Part shown: positions 31,313 through 41,799 of the stretch, in pieces
How positions within the stretch are numbered: position 1 is the stretch's first letter
How the letters are laid out: every line of letters begins with the position of its first letter
Assembly: GCA_030220185.1 (NCBI GenBank)
Contig: JASPKZ010007797.1
Location: 3,144,001 to 3,208,000, forward strand
DNA from: Diploptera punctata
Taxonomy: Eukaryota > Arthropoda > Insecta > Blattodea > Blaberidae
Length of the DNA stretch: 64,000 bases
Direction: 5' to 3'
The notes under the pieces: model-generated
Database searches by the model: none
Seen by the model: only the letters and a program-made list of their open reading frames with translations
What the model was told of the DNA's origin: nothing
Program-made: the position numbers and the translations under genes

Positions 31313-31782
31313 TAGGAGTGAATGTAAAAATCTCATCTGTGCAGCTTGTAATTTTGATTTGATTTAAGAAGTTAATATTCTTTTATTTCTCTCGGGTAAT
31401 TATTCACATACTGCAACAATAAATTGTGTGTTTTTCCGTTCTTTATTTGAATTTATGTAGATGGTGACGTGGCTGGGATTCCCGTTTCCAGAGTTGAGCT
31501 TATGTTTAATATCTTGCTGCAGTAGTGTGTTGGTTGATTGAGGAAGAAAGTGAACTTGACCCAGGAGTGGAGAGAGTGTTCCCCTCTAGTCTAGCCCCGC
31601 GTAGTAAGGGTTGGGGTGAAAATGAAAGCCCATTCCACGATCAATACCAGACAACACTGTCTCCCCCAGTTCCATCCACTCCCTACGTTCTGCTAAAACA
31701 AACTCATCTACTTACCAGATACACTGTTCTCATCAAAAACTCGTTTCATCGTCATTCAAACATCTTCGATGTTAAGACTTGT
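31313..31782. other. No recognised gene
   Basis: A 96-codon plus frame at 31525-31815 (LDPGVERVFPSSLAPRSKGW) has no motif that I recognise and runs into LINE-A sequence at its end, so I do not call it a gene. Confidence 0.4.
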
Positions 31783-32125
31783 GTCAAAATGACACAAAGA
31801 ATAGGGTGGGTTTAGCCAAATAGTTTTCTCATACTTTTGAAATTCGTAGATAGATAGGTCTTTATTGTCAAGAACAAAGTACAATACATTACGTCAATCA
31901 GTAGGTAATAGGTGCATGGAAGCTTTCTTGCAGGAAAACCAGAGGGAAAACGCCCAATTGGCAGACCAAGAATGAGGTGAAAGAATAACATTAACTATGA
32001 ATTGAGGGAAGTAAATAATACCGGGAATGATTGGAAAATATTAGCACAGGATAGGGATGTATGGAGAGCCTATGTCCTCGTGGCCACGAACCAACGGGTT
32101 CGATAGTGCCAGTGAGTTAGTTAGA
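31783..32125 (+). mobile_element. LINE-A copy with large internal deletion
   Basis: 31783-31848 matches the RT segment 'N.TN.RVRVGKQFSDTFEI'; 31905-32125 is the C-terminal block (KLSCRKTRGKTPNWQTKNEV in a shifted frame) ending GTTCGATAGTGCCAGTGAG. About 57 bp of unrelated sequence joins them, replacing most of the ORF. Confidence 0.75.
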
Positions 32126-32560
32126 TTGACAGTCCCTGACATGACTGGGAAGTAAGTTCCATGCTTTAGTCATATATATTGTGTAAGATTCAGAGTATAA
32201 ACAATACAACCTTCCATGTTAAAGCGTTTGTAGATACAATTAAGAAATTCAACAAAAAAACTTGTAATGAAGATTTAATTAAACGGTGACTTTAGCCTTT
32301 AAGCCGCGGTGCCCTTTACTAGGGATATAGGAAGATGAACAAACCCCCTCTGATTCAATCTGGATCAAACGAAGCGTACAGGATCATCAATAAATTATAT
32401 TTCAGGGGGTTTACAACCGCATTAAGGTTGTTAGATGCATTCAGAATCTCTACTTCTCATATTATTAGATTAGTCTTCACAATATCACAGTTCAACCCAG
32501 TTTCTCTTCATCGAACTTATGGAAACTGACTCAATTTGCCATAAAATATTTTTGCAAGAC
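32126..32560. other. No recognised feature
   Basis: Unassigned; frames are short and without motifs. Confidence 0.4.
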
Positions 32561-32561
32561 A

Positions 32562-33225
32562 CTAATTCACTGGCACTATCGAACCCGAAGGTTCATGGCC
32601 GCGTTGAAAAGCTCTCCATACATTCCTATTCTCAGCTCATATTTCCCAATCACTCCATGTATAATTCAGCTCTCTCAAATCATGGTTAATGTTGTTCTCC
32701 AACCTCATTCTACTGGACACTTGCCTTCTCCTTTTCCTACAACGTTTCAATGCCTCTCTTTCATTCTCCATTTATCCACATGTCCTGCCCATCGCAATGT
32801 ACAAGACTTTACTGTTATTATATTTTTTTCCCATTAAGGTCGTGTAACTCACTATTATGTAGTTTTATTCATTTGCCTGTCTGTTCATCTCTCTTTGGTC
32901 CAAACATTTTTCCTAAGAACTTTATTCTCAAATACTCTTAATCTTATTTTCTCCTTTAAAGTAAGAATCCATGTTTCGCATGCATATAATATAACTGGGA
33001 GAATAACAGTTTTATATATTTTCAGTTTAATGTTTTTTTTTTTTACAGAAGTTGGGACAACAAGAGTCCCTGTAATGCATAACAGCATGCATTTCCAGAA
33101 TTGAGCCTATGTTTAATTTCTTTGTGCACCTCATTCCTATTTGTAATCATTGCTCCTAGGGATTTGAATTCAGCCACTTCTTCAAAATGTCCCTCATTTG
33201 TCATTAACGACTTTCCATAATATAA
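32562..33225 (-). mobile_element. LINE-A copy, minus strand, split by a Tigger-like element
   Basis: From the 3' end (TTCACTGGCACTATCGAACCC) back through the FGPKRDE, CETWILTLKEK (32900-32960) and post-RT blocks to TTATGGAAAGTCGTTAATGAC. It breaks at 33226 at a TA and resumes at 34770 (TTTCTATGTGTGAAC...TTTAGTTTTATC). Confidence 0.8.
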
Positions 33226-33227
33226 TA

Positions 33228-34767
33228 CAGTAAAACTTGCTCAAAGCGGAATCGCATGGGACCAATTTTTTCCACATTGGACAAAATTCCGCATTATAAA
33301 AACTAAAACTTATGAATAATCTTGGATTATAGAGTACCGTATATGTCTTTTTATGTACCTTGGATTAATTATAGTTCCGCTGCCGTTGAAAAGTGGAGTA
33401 TAGTATGTATGAGCGACTTCGACGTAACGCGCGAAAAAAGTCCCATTTCGTCAGCGTTAAGAATGTCTCTTCGGCGCGTATCCTGAAATTTAAGTATGCA
33501 GTTTCGGGTTTCGCTCACTAATTACACTTTGTCCACATTCTTTGATTCCCTGCTAATTTCATTCCACACTACATTGTGTCGCCTTTTAAAACTGTCCAGC
33601 CAATCTGAAGATTCTTTGAAATCGTTATTCCCTTAGGGATTTAACAAGAGCTAGAACTTGACTTTAGAGCATCGGTCCGGAAATGTTTGGAGATTTATCT
33701 TCAATCACTTTCACTTTTTCGCTTCATGAGAATGATATATACGTTTCAGCCATCTTTATTCCGTAAATTCAGAACGCTACCTGTGAAAGATCGGTCTCAG
33801 AACTTAACTAATTTAAGATTTTACAGCACAATTGTTATTTGTAAGACAGATGTCTGTGTTTAGCATAACGGGTGTGCAATGAGGGCGAATCTATACAGGT
33901 AGAATCTATACAGTAAAAGCTCCTATATTCCGCAAATAGGCGGCGAATATGGAATGGTAATTTGTAAGGGTATATAGGATATATTCCAAGGTTACAGAAT
34001 AAAATAAAAATTATCAAAATAAAATAATTAATGAGAGATTTTGAACAATTTCTATTAATTATTACTGTCAGGCAAGGACTTAAAGAACTTAGTATTTTTT
34101 CCTGTTTTGCCACTTTTAAAATGTCTTTCAATTAAGATTGATATTCAGCTGTGAATTCTGCGATATAATTCCTTATTTTGTCTTTGGATTTCTTAATTCA
34201 TTGAAACAGCGTGATATGGACGCAAACGACTCGCCAACGCGTATAAACGGTCAAGCATTTTTATTTTTACTTTAAGCGGCAACACTTTTTTTTTTCTCTT
34301 CGGTACTAATTATTTTTCTTTCCTTTTACTCGTCATTATAAACTGGGAACAAAGAACGAGAGACACGTGTTATTCAATCAAAATTATTGCAACGGATAAG
34401 GTAAAACATAATATACCGATCGTGGCGATGGAGGCATTTATCAAAGTACATATCGGCATGTGAAATACAACAGCTTTTAACGATGAACTGTAGGGCCATT
34501 GAAAATATGGTTTGTTTTGATTTGATATTTATTTGTCCATTTGGTTTGAATCACTATTTGTAAAAGCTGTCTTGTCACCTGCCTTCGGAAAAAAAATTGC
34601 TGATCCGCTTTATAACATATTTTTCCTTCCGTTTCCGCGTTGGACAGATTCCGTTTTATGCTAAATAAATACACGTAAAATTACTATTATTTCGCCGGGA
34701 CCAATAAATTTGTTCACATTGGACAATTTCCGCAATATTCACGTTCCAGATTAAACAATTTTTACTG
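33228..34767 (-). mobile_element. Tigger/pogo-like DNA transposon, internally deleted
   Basis: The terminal inverted repeat CAGTAAAAMTTG (left CAGTAAAACTTGCTC, right complement CAGTAAAAATTGTTT) is flanked by TA at 33226-33227 and 34768-34769. CAGTAAAA ends with TA duplications are typical of the pogo/Tigger branch of Tc1/mariner. A minus-strand transposase relic is inside. At 1540 bp it is shorter than a full element and the DDE core beyond the first aspartate is gone. Confidence 0.85.
33425..33640 (-). pseudogene. Tigger/pogo transposase relic (HTH and first catalytic D)
   Basis: Minus strand: DFKESSDWLDSFKRRHNVVW is the second helix-turn-helix (CENP-B type) that binds the transposon ends; then NEISRESKNVDKV and a stop. 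Downstream, in frame with a later stretch, RDILNADEMGLFSRV holds the first catalytic aspartate of the DDE nuclease ('NADExGLF'). Little of the remaining catalytic domain follows before the left terminus, so the gene is truncated as well as stopped. Confidence 0.8.
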
Positions 34768-34769
34768 TA

Positions 34770-34830
34770 TATTTCTATGTGTGAACAAATATTTAGTTTT
34801 ATCTTTGTTAATTCCTCTCTAGAGCCGATT
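34770..34830 (-). mobile_element. LINE-A copy, remaining part after the Tigger-like insertion
   Basis: TTTCTATGTGTGAACAAATATTTAGTTTTATC is the LINE-A segment that elsewhere follows the block ending at 33225. Confidence 0.75.
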
Positions 34831-35375
34831 TGAAATGATGAACTTAATTGTCAGTTTGTAATCTTTACAAAGTATGTACATAGGAAGGGGCTGGTCTGGA
34901 ATGTAGGGACAGGAAATGTGACGAAATGGAAGCTCTAGAAACTTTACTGTGTTTGGTGTTTGAGCTGATAGAAACGTACGATAAGCGGAGAATGATGTGT
35001 GTGGGCGACATCTACTGGAGGAAATTAAAATGTATACATCTTGTACTCATTTTCAATTTACACTCGACTTTTTTGTTGCGGAAATTTCAATCAGAAAGTG
35101 TCAGTTTCTTGTTGTTCAATTAAATTATATATCGTATTTATATTCGTATGTTATCGGAAGGAGTGGATTTTTAGGTTCTAAAAGTTAAGATTGCAACTAA
35201 GTATAGTGATAAAATTAATCTAATAAGTCTTTATATCCAATCAACTTACTATTTTTTTAAATATGACTTACAAAAAAGTTTGCCAATAATTTTTGTGTGG
35301 GATCTAACAATATTACATTTATATTACACATCATACTTAAATTAAAAGAATATATAAATAAAAAATTATTTATAT
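34831..35375. other. No recognised feature
   Basis: Unassigned; two overlapping short frames at 34926-35188 have no recognisable motif. Confidence 0.35.
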
Positions 35376-35379
35376 AACC

Positions 35380-35760
35380 TTTATTCGTAATTATTCCATT
35401 AGTTCTACGAGCAGAATATTGCGCCATACTGACTCACCTGTAAATTCAGTTTTTTTACCACATCCTCAATGGCTAATGTATGATATTTTTCATTAAACTG
35501 ACTGAAAGCATTGAAAATAATTTGTTTCCCTCCGCTTTTCAAAGTTTTTTTTTTTTTGCTTCAAAAATGTGTAAGAGAAGCAGCCATTTGAAACAATTGA
35601 AATTCGTAACAAACAATGAAATTGATATTTATTTCTGTTAAAATTTTAATTATGTATTATAAAATTCTCCTATATAACTTATATAGACATGTGCTAGATT
35701 ATATTTTATTTATTTCGAGTGTTAGAAAGTGAACTACATTTTCTTACACGGTTAAATTTA
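35380..35760 (-). mobile_element. Unidentified element, copy 1, with an exon-like segment
   Basis: This matches 52025-52440 over most of its length. Minus-strand 35438-35545 is an exon-like segment: KQIIFNAFSQFNEKY.TLAIEDVV followed by a GTGAGT donor. The same segment is better kept in copy 2. A run of T (35450-35458) shifts the frame here. It continues at 36090 after a SINE-D insertion. Confidence 0.6.
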
Positions 35761-35764
35761 TCTA

Positions 35765-36089
35765 TATCTATCTATAATTGCATAGCCCATTGTTGAGCTA
35801 CAGCCCCTCCTTTATAAGGAGTTGGGACCAAGTTAATTTTTAGTTACCTTATTTGCTCAGAAATGTCATGGATGACATGCGTTCCGATCCATTGAGACAT
35901 CTAACAGGTAACTAAGGATCTTTTACGAGCCAGGTAATCTTCATACTCAGGACCAATGTCTTAAATTCCCTCCCGGAGGACTTGCTCCTTGGATTTTTCC
36001 GCCCTAAAAAAATCCATTGACCCCGGCCGGGTTTGAGCCCGCGACCCTCGAAACCAGAGGCATGGAGCATAACCACTAGTCCGCGGCCG
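35765..36089 (-). repeat. SINE-D, inserted in the unidentified element
   Basis: The minus strand starts with a tRNA-like head (CGCGGACTAGTGGTTATGC, B box CGGGTTTGAGCCC reading as its complement region near 36020-36050), then a body with GGAGGGAATTTAAGAC and TGTCTCAATGGATCGG. Approximate TSD GGT(T)AAAT on each side (35750s and 36090). Other copies at 44060-44215 and 45965-46215. Confidence 0.7.
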
Positions 36090-36250
36090 AAGGTAAATAG
36101 TTATTCGACCAATGAAAACGTAGTCCATACATCTGGTTTGTTTACATTACAACTGGAACTTAGCTCGGAAGAGGTACATCATGCGGATGTGAGGCTAGCA
36201 GTCCGCTGGTAGGCCAAGAGCCTGCCACGCCATCGAGTGGAGTGCGTTAC
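36090..36250 (-). mobile_element. Unidentified element, copy 1, outer part
   Basis: AAGGTAAATAGTTATTCGACC through CATCTGGTTTGTTTACATTACAAC.CGGAAGA matches 52435-52500, so this is the remainder of the element split by SINE-D. Its outer end is not clear. Confidence 0.6.
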
Positions 36251-36479
36251 TTTTAAAAGATAAAGTGCAAGTAAATATTTGACTTGACTAGGATACTTGT
36301 AATTCCTGATGGATTTTACCAATATGTTGGTATCTTATCACGAGGGAAATTCTTGTGGTATCCAGACAAGGTCAGAATGTTTCCAAAACTTTGACCCTGC
36401 GCAAGCTCAACACTCTTACATGGCTCTCTGCCAAGTAAACCTGTCTTCAAATACCAGCAGTACTTCTGAATCCAACAAT

Positions 36480-36965
36480 ACAAAGGTGGAATGCTTAAAA
36501 CTAATATTTATATTTATAAAATATTATTCAAATGTGAAATCAATTTTATTATACGGATATGAAACTTGGAAGGCTACAAACAAATTGGAAATAAATTGCA
36601 AATCTTTGTAAATCGTTGCCTGAGAAACATCTTGGGTATATGGTGGCCAGAGTTTATAACAAATAAAGAACTTTGGAGATAACGAATCAAAATGAAATTT
36701 GTAAAGAAAACAAATTTACAAAATTGAAATGGGTTGGTCATTTGTTAAGGGGAGAGAACGATAACATCACAAAAATAGCATTTGATTGGAGCCCCCAAGG
36801 ATTGAGATGGCGAAGAGGAAGACAGGGCAACATGGAGTAACACCATCAGGGATGAAGCTGAACAGGCAGGGATGAGTTGGAATGAAGTTAAGGCATTGAC
36901 AAACAACATAGTACGTTAGCGAACTTTTATCAAGGCCCTATGCTTCCCAGTGGAGTCACCATGAC
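36480..36965 (+). mobile_element. RTE-like LINE 3' part
   Basis: Plus-strand frames give SILLYGYETWKATNKLE, LRNILGIWWPEFI, WVGHLLRGENDN, GLRWRRGRQGN and IRDEAEQAGMSWNEVK, then ends near CACCATGACTACTACTA. This is the C-terminal region of an RTE/BovB-type LINE, distinct in sequence from LINE-A and LINE-D. Frameshifted. Confidence 0.75.
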
Positions 36966-37450
36966 TACTACTATAGAAAATATTAAGAACCAGCTAATAC
37001 CCGGCGTGCGCTGCTACGCCTAAACAAATGAAAATTAATGCGCTTTTATGTTTAGTTGAAAAAGTGAAATGAAAAATAATTATAAAATTATATTTTTTAG
37101 ATACCCCGTGCTGTTTACCCGGCGTTGTCCGGGAATCTACTCATCCCGATGTTCTTGGCATAAATGAGCTGAAAGTTGAATAAGTGAAATGAAAAATAAT
37201 TATAAATTATATCGCAATTATTTTAAGATTCCCCGTGCTGATTACCCGGTGTTGCCCGGGAATCCACTTATCTATATCTTCTTGGCATAAATGAGCTAAA
37301 AGACAAAATTCGTTATTGTGAGTTATCCGTAAAAGAATGCCCACCATGTGCAGCTAATGCTTGCACAGGAATCTATGTATTTCTCGATCTTCTTGGTATA
37401 AATGAAAGACAAAAATGGTTATTAAGAGTTATCCGTAAGAGTTAAACATA
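36966..37450. repeat. Tandem repeat with CCCGG..GTTG.CCGGGAATC units
   Basis: Units of roughly 120 bp: CCCCGTGCTGTTTACCCGGCG at 37103 and CCCCGTGCTGATTACCCGGTG at 37232, each followed by GTTG.CCGGGAATC, a CTT(A)TC..CTTCTTGGCATAAATGAGCT block and a GTGAAATGAAAAATAATTATAAA block. A third, worn unit is at 37315-37410. An incomplete unit starts near 37000 (ATACCCGGCGTGCGCTGC). Confidence 0.75.
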
Positions 37451-37504
37451 TGCTGTCGCGGGCTTTTTTGTAGAGCATTTTGAGATATTCAATTCTGTGT
37501 ACAT

Positions 37505-37772
37505 TCATTCGATCCCGGTCGGGGCAGTTTTTCTGGGTGAGGTTTTTATCGGGGTTTTTCCTCACCTGTAAGACAAATGTCAGGAAAACTTTAGGGCCCA
37601 AACGGTCCCCGAAATCATATGACCATCATCACCATCATCATCCTTCACCGGTGTGGAAAGCAACGGGAACCTACCACACCTACAATTCCTAGTAAAGCTG
37701 CAAGCATAGCATGAAAATGCTATGATTGCAGTGAAGGACCTGCCTTCGGGCAGAATTACTACGGATGGATAT
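37505..37772 (+). repeat. SINE-A, 5'-truncated
   Basis: Starts inside the tRNA-like T arm (GATCCCGGTCGGGGCAG) and then follows SINE-A through CACCGGTGTGGAAAGCAACG and CCTTCGGGCAGAATTACT. Its end abuts MITE-T sequence. Confidence 0.85.
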
Positions 37773-37774
37773 TT

Positions 37775-37928
37775 AAATAATGGTTTTTGAATAAACATCT
37801 TAATTGTATTCGTTAAATACGGATGGATACTTAAATCTTAATTGTATTCGTTAAATAGTCCTAACAAATTCCACTCTTGATTTCCAAATCCTCTAGATAA
37901 ATTTGGAAATCGCTCGTGGCATTCCTTA
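37775..37928 (-). mobile_element. MITE-T, partial copy (terminal hairpin)
   Basis: Contains the MITE-T end: TTATTCG-like sequence, GTTAAATAGTCCTAACAAAT, then the hairpin of CCACTCTTGATTTCCAAAT against ATTTGGAAATCGCTCGTGG, ending ..CATTCCTTA. A short tandem duplication (37780s and 37820s) precedes the hairpin. It ends exactly at the TGA (37929-37931) that is the target duplication of the next copy. Confidence 0.75.
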
Positions 37929-37931
37929 TGA

Positions 37932-38513
37932 CTATTTAACTCATGTCGCAAATGCTAGTCAATGACCAATCACGTTTCAATGAATTCTGTTTTACACCAA
38001 TGACAGTCGTGTTTCACCTCGCTCTTTATCGATTTCTCTTTATCAGTTCCTGCTTTTGTGATAAAGAAAGCTCCTCCTTTTTTAATATTCTGAACAGGTT
38101 AGACCATTATTTTTCTCCAACAAATACATTGAATATAGCAAATAATGAATAGATTCAGTGATTTTACTGAGTTGTTTATTCAAAATATATATGATTAACC
38201 TATAATGTTCATTATAATAGTTTGATGTGTTTCATTATTTCTCCACCAGAGTGCATTCTTACAATATTGCGATCCTATTTGGCAATAAATAATATGATCG
38301 AGTTGCAGTGAATACACATAACCTCACATTTCTAATTTGTTTTCAAACATCGCCGTTTACATTAACTATATAAATATTTGAAAACACCGGTAACGATATT
38401 CAAATTATTTTTTAGTAAAGAGCTTAATTTTATTCGTTAAATAGTCCTAACAAATGCCACTCTTGATTTCCAAATTTTCTAGATAAACTGGAAATCACTC
38501 GTGGCATTACTTA
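37932..38513 (-). mobile_element. MITE-T, full copy, TGA target duplication
   Basis: Imperfect terminal repeats (CTATTTAACTCATG at the low end; ..GGCATTACTTA at the high end) flanked by TGA at 37929-37931 and 38514-38516. The high end carries a long hairpin (TGCCACTCTTGATTTCC / GGAAATCACTCGTGGCA). The body matches 49784-50337 and 61547-62236 in reverse. No coding capacity. Confidence 0.85.
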
Positions 38514-38524
38514 TGATAAATTGT

Positions 38525-38765
38525 GACCGTGTCATAAAAAAATACCCCTTGTGTTGTTCCATTCCATTTAACCTCTCAGCTTAAAGGTACTTGACATTAA
38601 GTTGGAATTAAATTTGTGGCAGGGGAAAACGGGAGAAATCCTGTTAAAAAGCTGCCCAGACTATTACACCACAAAACCCACATGGAGTAACCGACACGCA
38701 AATTCTAGACCCTAGCGGTGAGCGGTGTGCGTCTAACTGCTTGCGCCACGGAGCCGCCACTGAAA
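38525..38765 (-). repeat. tRNA-derived SINE (another type)
   Basis: Minus-strand head GGCGGCTCCGTGGCGCAAGCAG resembles an A-box/D-arm start; B box is degenerate. Body GGGTTTTGTGGTGTAATAG and GGCAGCTTTTTAACAGG. Only one copy is seen in this window. Confidence 0.5.
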
Positions 38766-38799
38766 ACTTTACAACTAAATTAATTTAATTTAATTATTT

Positions 38800-38905
38800 T
38801 TACAATAATTTTCAATCACCTACGGTATCGAACCAATGTCAGCTATTTAGTCAGAAAGCACGCACGATACCAGCTCAGCGAGCACGGTAGGTTACTTGAA
38901 GAATG
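38800..38905 (-). repeat. tRNA-like SINE head
   Basis: Minus strand: GCTCGCTGAGCTGGTATCG (A box) and CATTGGTTCGATACCG (B box), spaced as in a tRNA. It is followed by an A/T-rich tail, so a SINE fragment is more likely than a gene. Confidence 0.5.
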
Positions 38906-38954
38906 TACATTTTAAAATAATGGTGTATTTTGCAGTTAGTGAAACAATCAATGC

Positions 38955-39125
38955 ATGGCGTCATCTATATACACAATCTATTGAGTAAAACTAAGAAGTC
39001 GAGGCTGCAAGTAAACATCAATAAAACTATATATAACCTATATTCACATAAAGGAGAATACGATACAACAAAGAACTGTGTGACAAATACAATGAAACTG
39101 ACCTTGTCAATTTCATTAAGTTAAA
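38955..39125 (+). mobile_element. LINE-A copy, left part
   Basis: Encodes HNLLSKTKKSRLQVNINKTIYNLYSH, the LINE-A region after YADD. The continuation after the insertion begins at 39360. Confidence 0.65.
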
Positions 39126-39129
39126 GAAA

Positions 39130-39358
39130 TTAGAATAGGCTGACCATGTACAAAGGCTCTCAACAGACCGAGCATCAAAAAAGGTGCTTACAGCAAGTTT
39201 TATGGGGAATAGACGGGTTGGAGAATGGTATTAAGGAAGATGCTGCAAACCTATTTAAGTGTCGCAACTAGAGACTTGCTGCGCAAAATAGAAATGATTG
39301 GAGGCAGAAGTTAAGGGAGGCCAATGCTCGAATTTGAGCCAATCAGCCATTGGATGGA
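39130..39358 (+). mobile_element. Foreign LINE C-terminal fragment inside LINE-A
   Basis: Reads ADHVQRLSTDRASKKVLTAS and GNRRVGEWY, then a worn WRQKLREANARI end, a LINE C-terminal pattern (GHVxRLxxxRxxKKVL) of a family not otherwise seen here. Ends with GGATGGATGG. No clear TSD. Confidence 0.6.
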
Positions 39359-39359
39359 T

Positions 39360-40255
39360 GGAATACATTACATAATGGAAATTACATTTAATGACAAATG
39401 AGGGAAATTTTCAAGAAGAGGCTGAATTCAAATACCTATGAACAATAATAAATTATAAATAGGAATGAGATACACAAAGAAATTAAACATAGGCTCAATT
39501 CTGGAAATGCGTGCTATTACACATTACAGGAACTTTTGCCGTCTCAACTTCTCTCAAAAAACGTTAAACTGAAAATATATAAAACTGTTATTCTCCCAGT
39601 TACATTATATGAATGCGAAACTTGGGCTCTAACTTTAAGGGATGAGCAAATATTAGGCTTACGTGTATTTGAGAATAACGTTAAAAGAATGCCTACATAT
39701 AGAATCCCTCAGCTGTTATTAAAGCCAATAGGACAATACTAGATGGTAAAATTCATTAAATCCCACTTGATGTGTAAACAGGTCAAAAGGCCTAATTTCA
39801 TGAAGTAGTAGTAGTAGTAGTTGAAGATAAAATTCTTACGAAATATTTTGACCATAGAGAGATGAACTGACAGGCGAATGGAGAAGACTGATAACAGTGA
39901 GCTACATAATCTTTATGGAAAACCAGATATAATAAGAAGAGTTAAGTCTCGTAGACTTCGATGGGCTGGCCATGTGGCACGAATAGGGTCTGAAGACAGC
40001 TACAATTATGAAAAACAGTAGTGACAATGGAAGGTGAGCAGATCCTTTAGGATCAAATCCGCATTCAAAGAGCACAGAAGATTATTGCATCAGTTGGTAG
40101 ACCAAGAATGGCATGGGAGAATAACATTAACAATGATTTGAAGGAAGTAGATTACACATAGGATGAATGGAAAACAAAAGCTCAGGAATGAGAAATGTGG
40201 AGAGCTAATTTCCGCGCGGCTATGAACCTATGGGTTCTATAGTGCCAGTGAGTGA
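39360..40255 (+). mobile_element. LINE-A copy, right part, with small insertions
   Basis: 39360-39640 encodes the GNFQEEAEFKYL, LNSGNACYYTLQELLPSQLLSKNVKLKIYK and CETWALTLRDEQ region. 39710-39830 is unrelated, including an (AGT)n run. LINE-A resumes at about 39830 (KILTKYFDH..), with another foreign piece at 39995-40085, then the end at 40245 (CTATAGTGCCAGTGAG). Confidence 0.75.
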
Positions 40256-40259
40256 GTCA

Positions 40260-41185
40260 ACGATTTCATGTATGTTTTTACATATTAAATGTTGCTGTTT
40301 GGATCTCAAACGCCGCAATTTTAACAAGTCGTTCGTTCCAATCATTTCAGTTGAGAAACAATCTGTATGAGTTTATTACAATAATGTGATTAGAAAGAAG
40401 CTGACTTGAGTGAAGCTTGTACATCCGGATGCACAGCTGTGACGTATCCTGTTCTTCATACTGATGAGGCCCTGACATCCCTGATGGAAACCAACTTCCG
40501 GGCACTAATACAAACTTCATTACATTCTGCAGTTAGATATACATGTAACGATTTCCAGTGATCGAGCAAGCCATGATGTGTTCTCGTATAATTGTAACAT
40601 TTTTCGTAGAATTGATAAAATATTTGTAGTTCTTTATTAATCTCTGTTACCGAAGCTGTTTATCTAGTTTCATAGTATTTTGTTACATTTGTGTAATATT
40701 TACATTTTGAAATTCTAAATAAATTTCAGATATGCGAGTCATTCACAGAATAAAGTCAATCACAATCACATATCAGGTCATAACTCCGGTCTCAATTGTG
40801 TATTTGTGATTTAAGTTTCGTTTTTTATTTAGAACGTAACTTGAAATGTGCCCTCCAAATGGCATTTTGCAAAATTTAATTAGGAATGACATTTCAGAGA
40901 ACGATGTAAATGAACATGTTAAGCAGCATGATGAGTTGACATGTATATCAGTCAGTCAGTCACACATACTTTGATAGATAATAAATAGCATTATTTTTCT
41001 TCAGAAGTTGTATATTTATGCACAGTATTAATCACACACTTTTCCTCTATCACATCACGTAGATAATACCCCTAATTTCAATCCATTGTAATATTTATGT
41101 AAGCATTTTGTTGCAAAAGTGTATTGTCAGTCAGTCACATATGGAATTGCTCTAAAATTATCTCATTCTATTCTATAGCGTTCTG
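40260..41185. other. No recognised feature
   Basis: About 0.9 kb without coding or repeat matches. Confidence 0.4.
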
Positions 41186-41189
41186 CCCT

Positions 41190-41258
41190 AGAGCAGATCT
41201 TTCACTGCAATCATAGCATTTTCATGCTATCTTAGAAGCTTTACTACAGAATTATAGT
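41190..41258 (-). repeat. SINE-A 3' end fragment
   Basis: AGCAGATCTTTCACTGCAATCATAGCATTTTCATGCTA matches the complement of the SINE-A 3' hairpin region (TAGCATGAAAATGCTATGATTGCAGTGAAGG). Confidence 0.7.
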
Positions 41259-41379
41259 ATATAATTAATCCAATAAATAAAACATTCAAATCAAACTTAG
41301 TAGTGAAATAATGTTATACTAGTTATCAATACTTACGTTCCATTCGGAAATTTTTAAACGCTGGAGGTTAAAGTAACTA

Positions 41380-41690
41380 AGTACATAGAAATACATTATA
41401 TCATGCAACTGGGCAGTTAATGACAAATGTGGGAAATTTTGAAGAAGTGCCTGAATTGAAATACTTAGGAACAATAAATACAAACATGAATGAGATGCAC
41501 AAAGAAATTAAACATGCTATTGTGTATTACAGGGACTCTTGTCCCAACTTCTCTAAAAAAATTAAACTGAAAATATATAAAACTGTTATTTTCCCACTTA
41601 TGTTATATGGATGTGAAACATGGACTCTTACTTTAAGGGAGGAGAAAATATTACTGTAATTGAGAATAAAGTGTTCAGCCAAAATGTCTC
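41380..41690 (+). mobile_element. LINE-A internal fragment
   Basis: Frame 41420-41659: MTNVGNFEEVPELKYLGTIN, KIKLKIYKTVIFPLMLYGCE, TWTLTLREEK. Then truncated; a short reversed 3' end (CACTATCATATCAACCCG) follows at 41705-41790. Confidence 0.8.
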
Positions 41691-41799
41691 TACCAAAAAG
41701 AGGATGGCACTGGCACTATCATATCAACCCGTAGGTTGAAGGCCGCGCGACATAAGATCCTTATACATCCCTATCCTGAGCTAAAAAATGTAAAGTGAT

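Noticed and set aside
31525..31815. 96-codon frame as a host gene
   Set aside because: No motif, no splice context, and the end runs into a LINE-A fragment.
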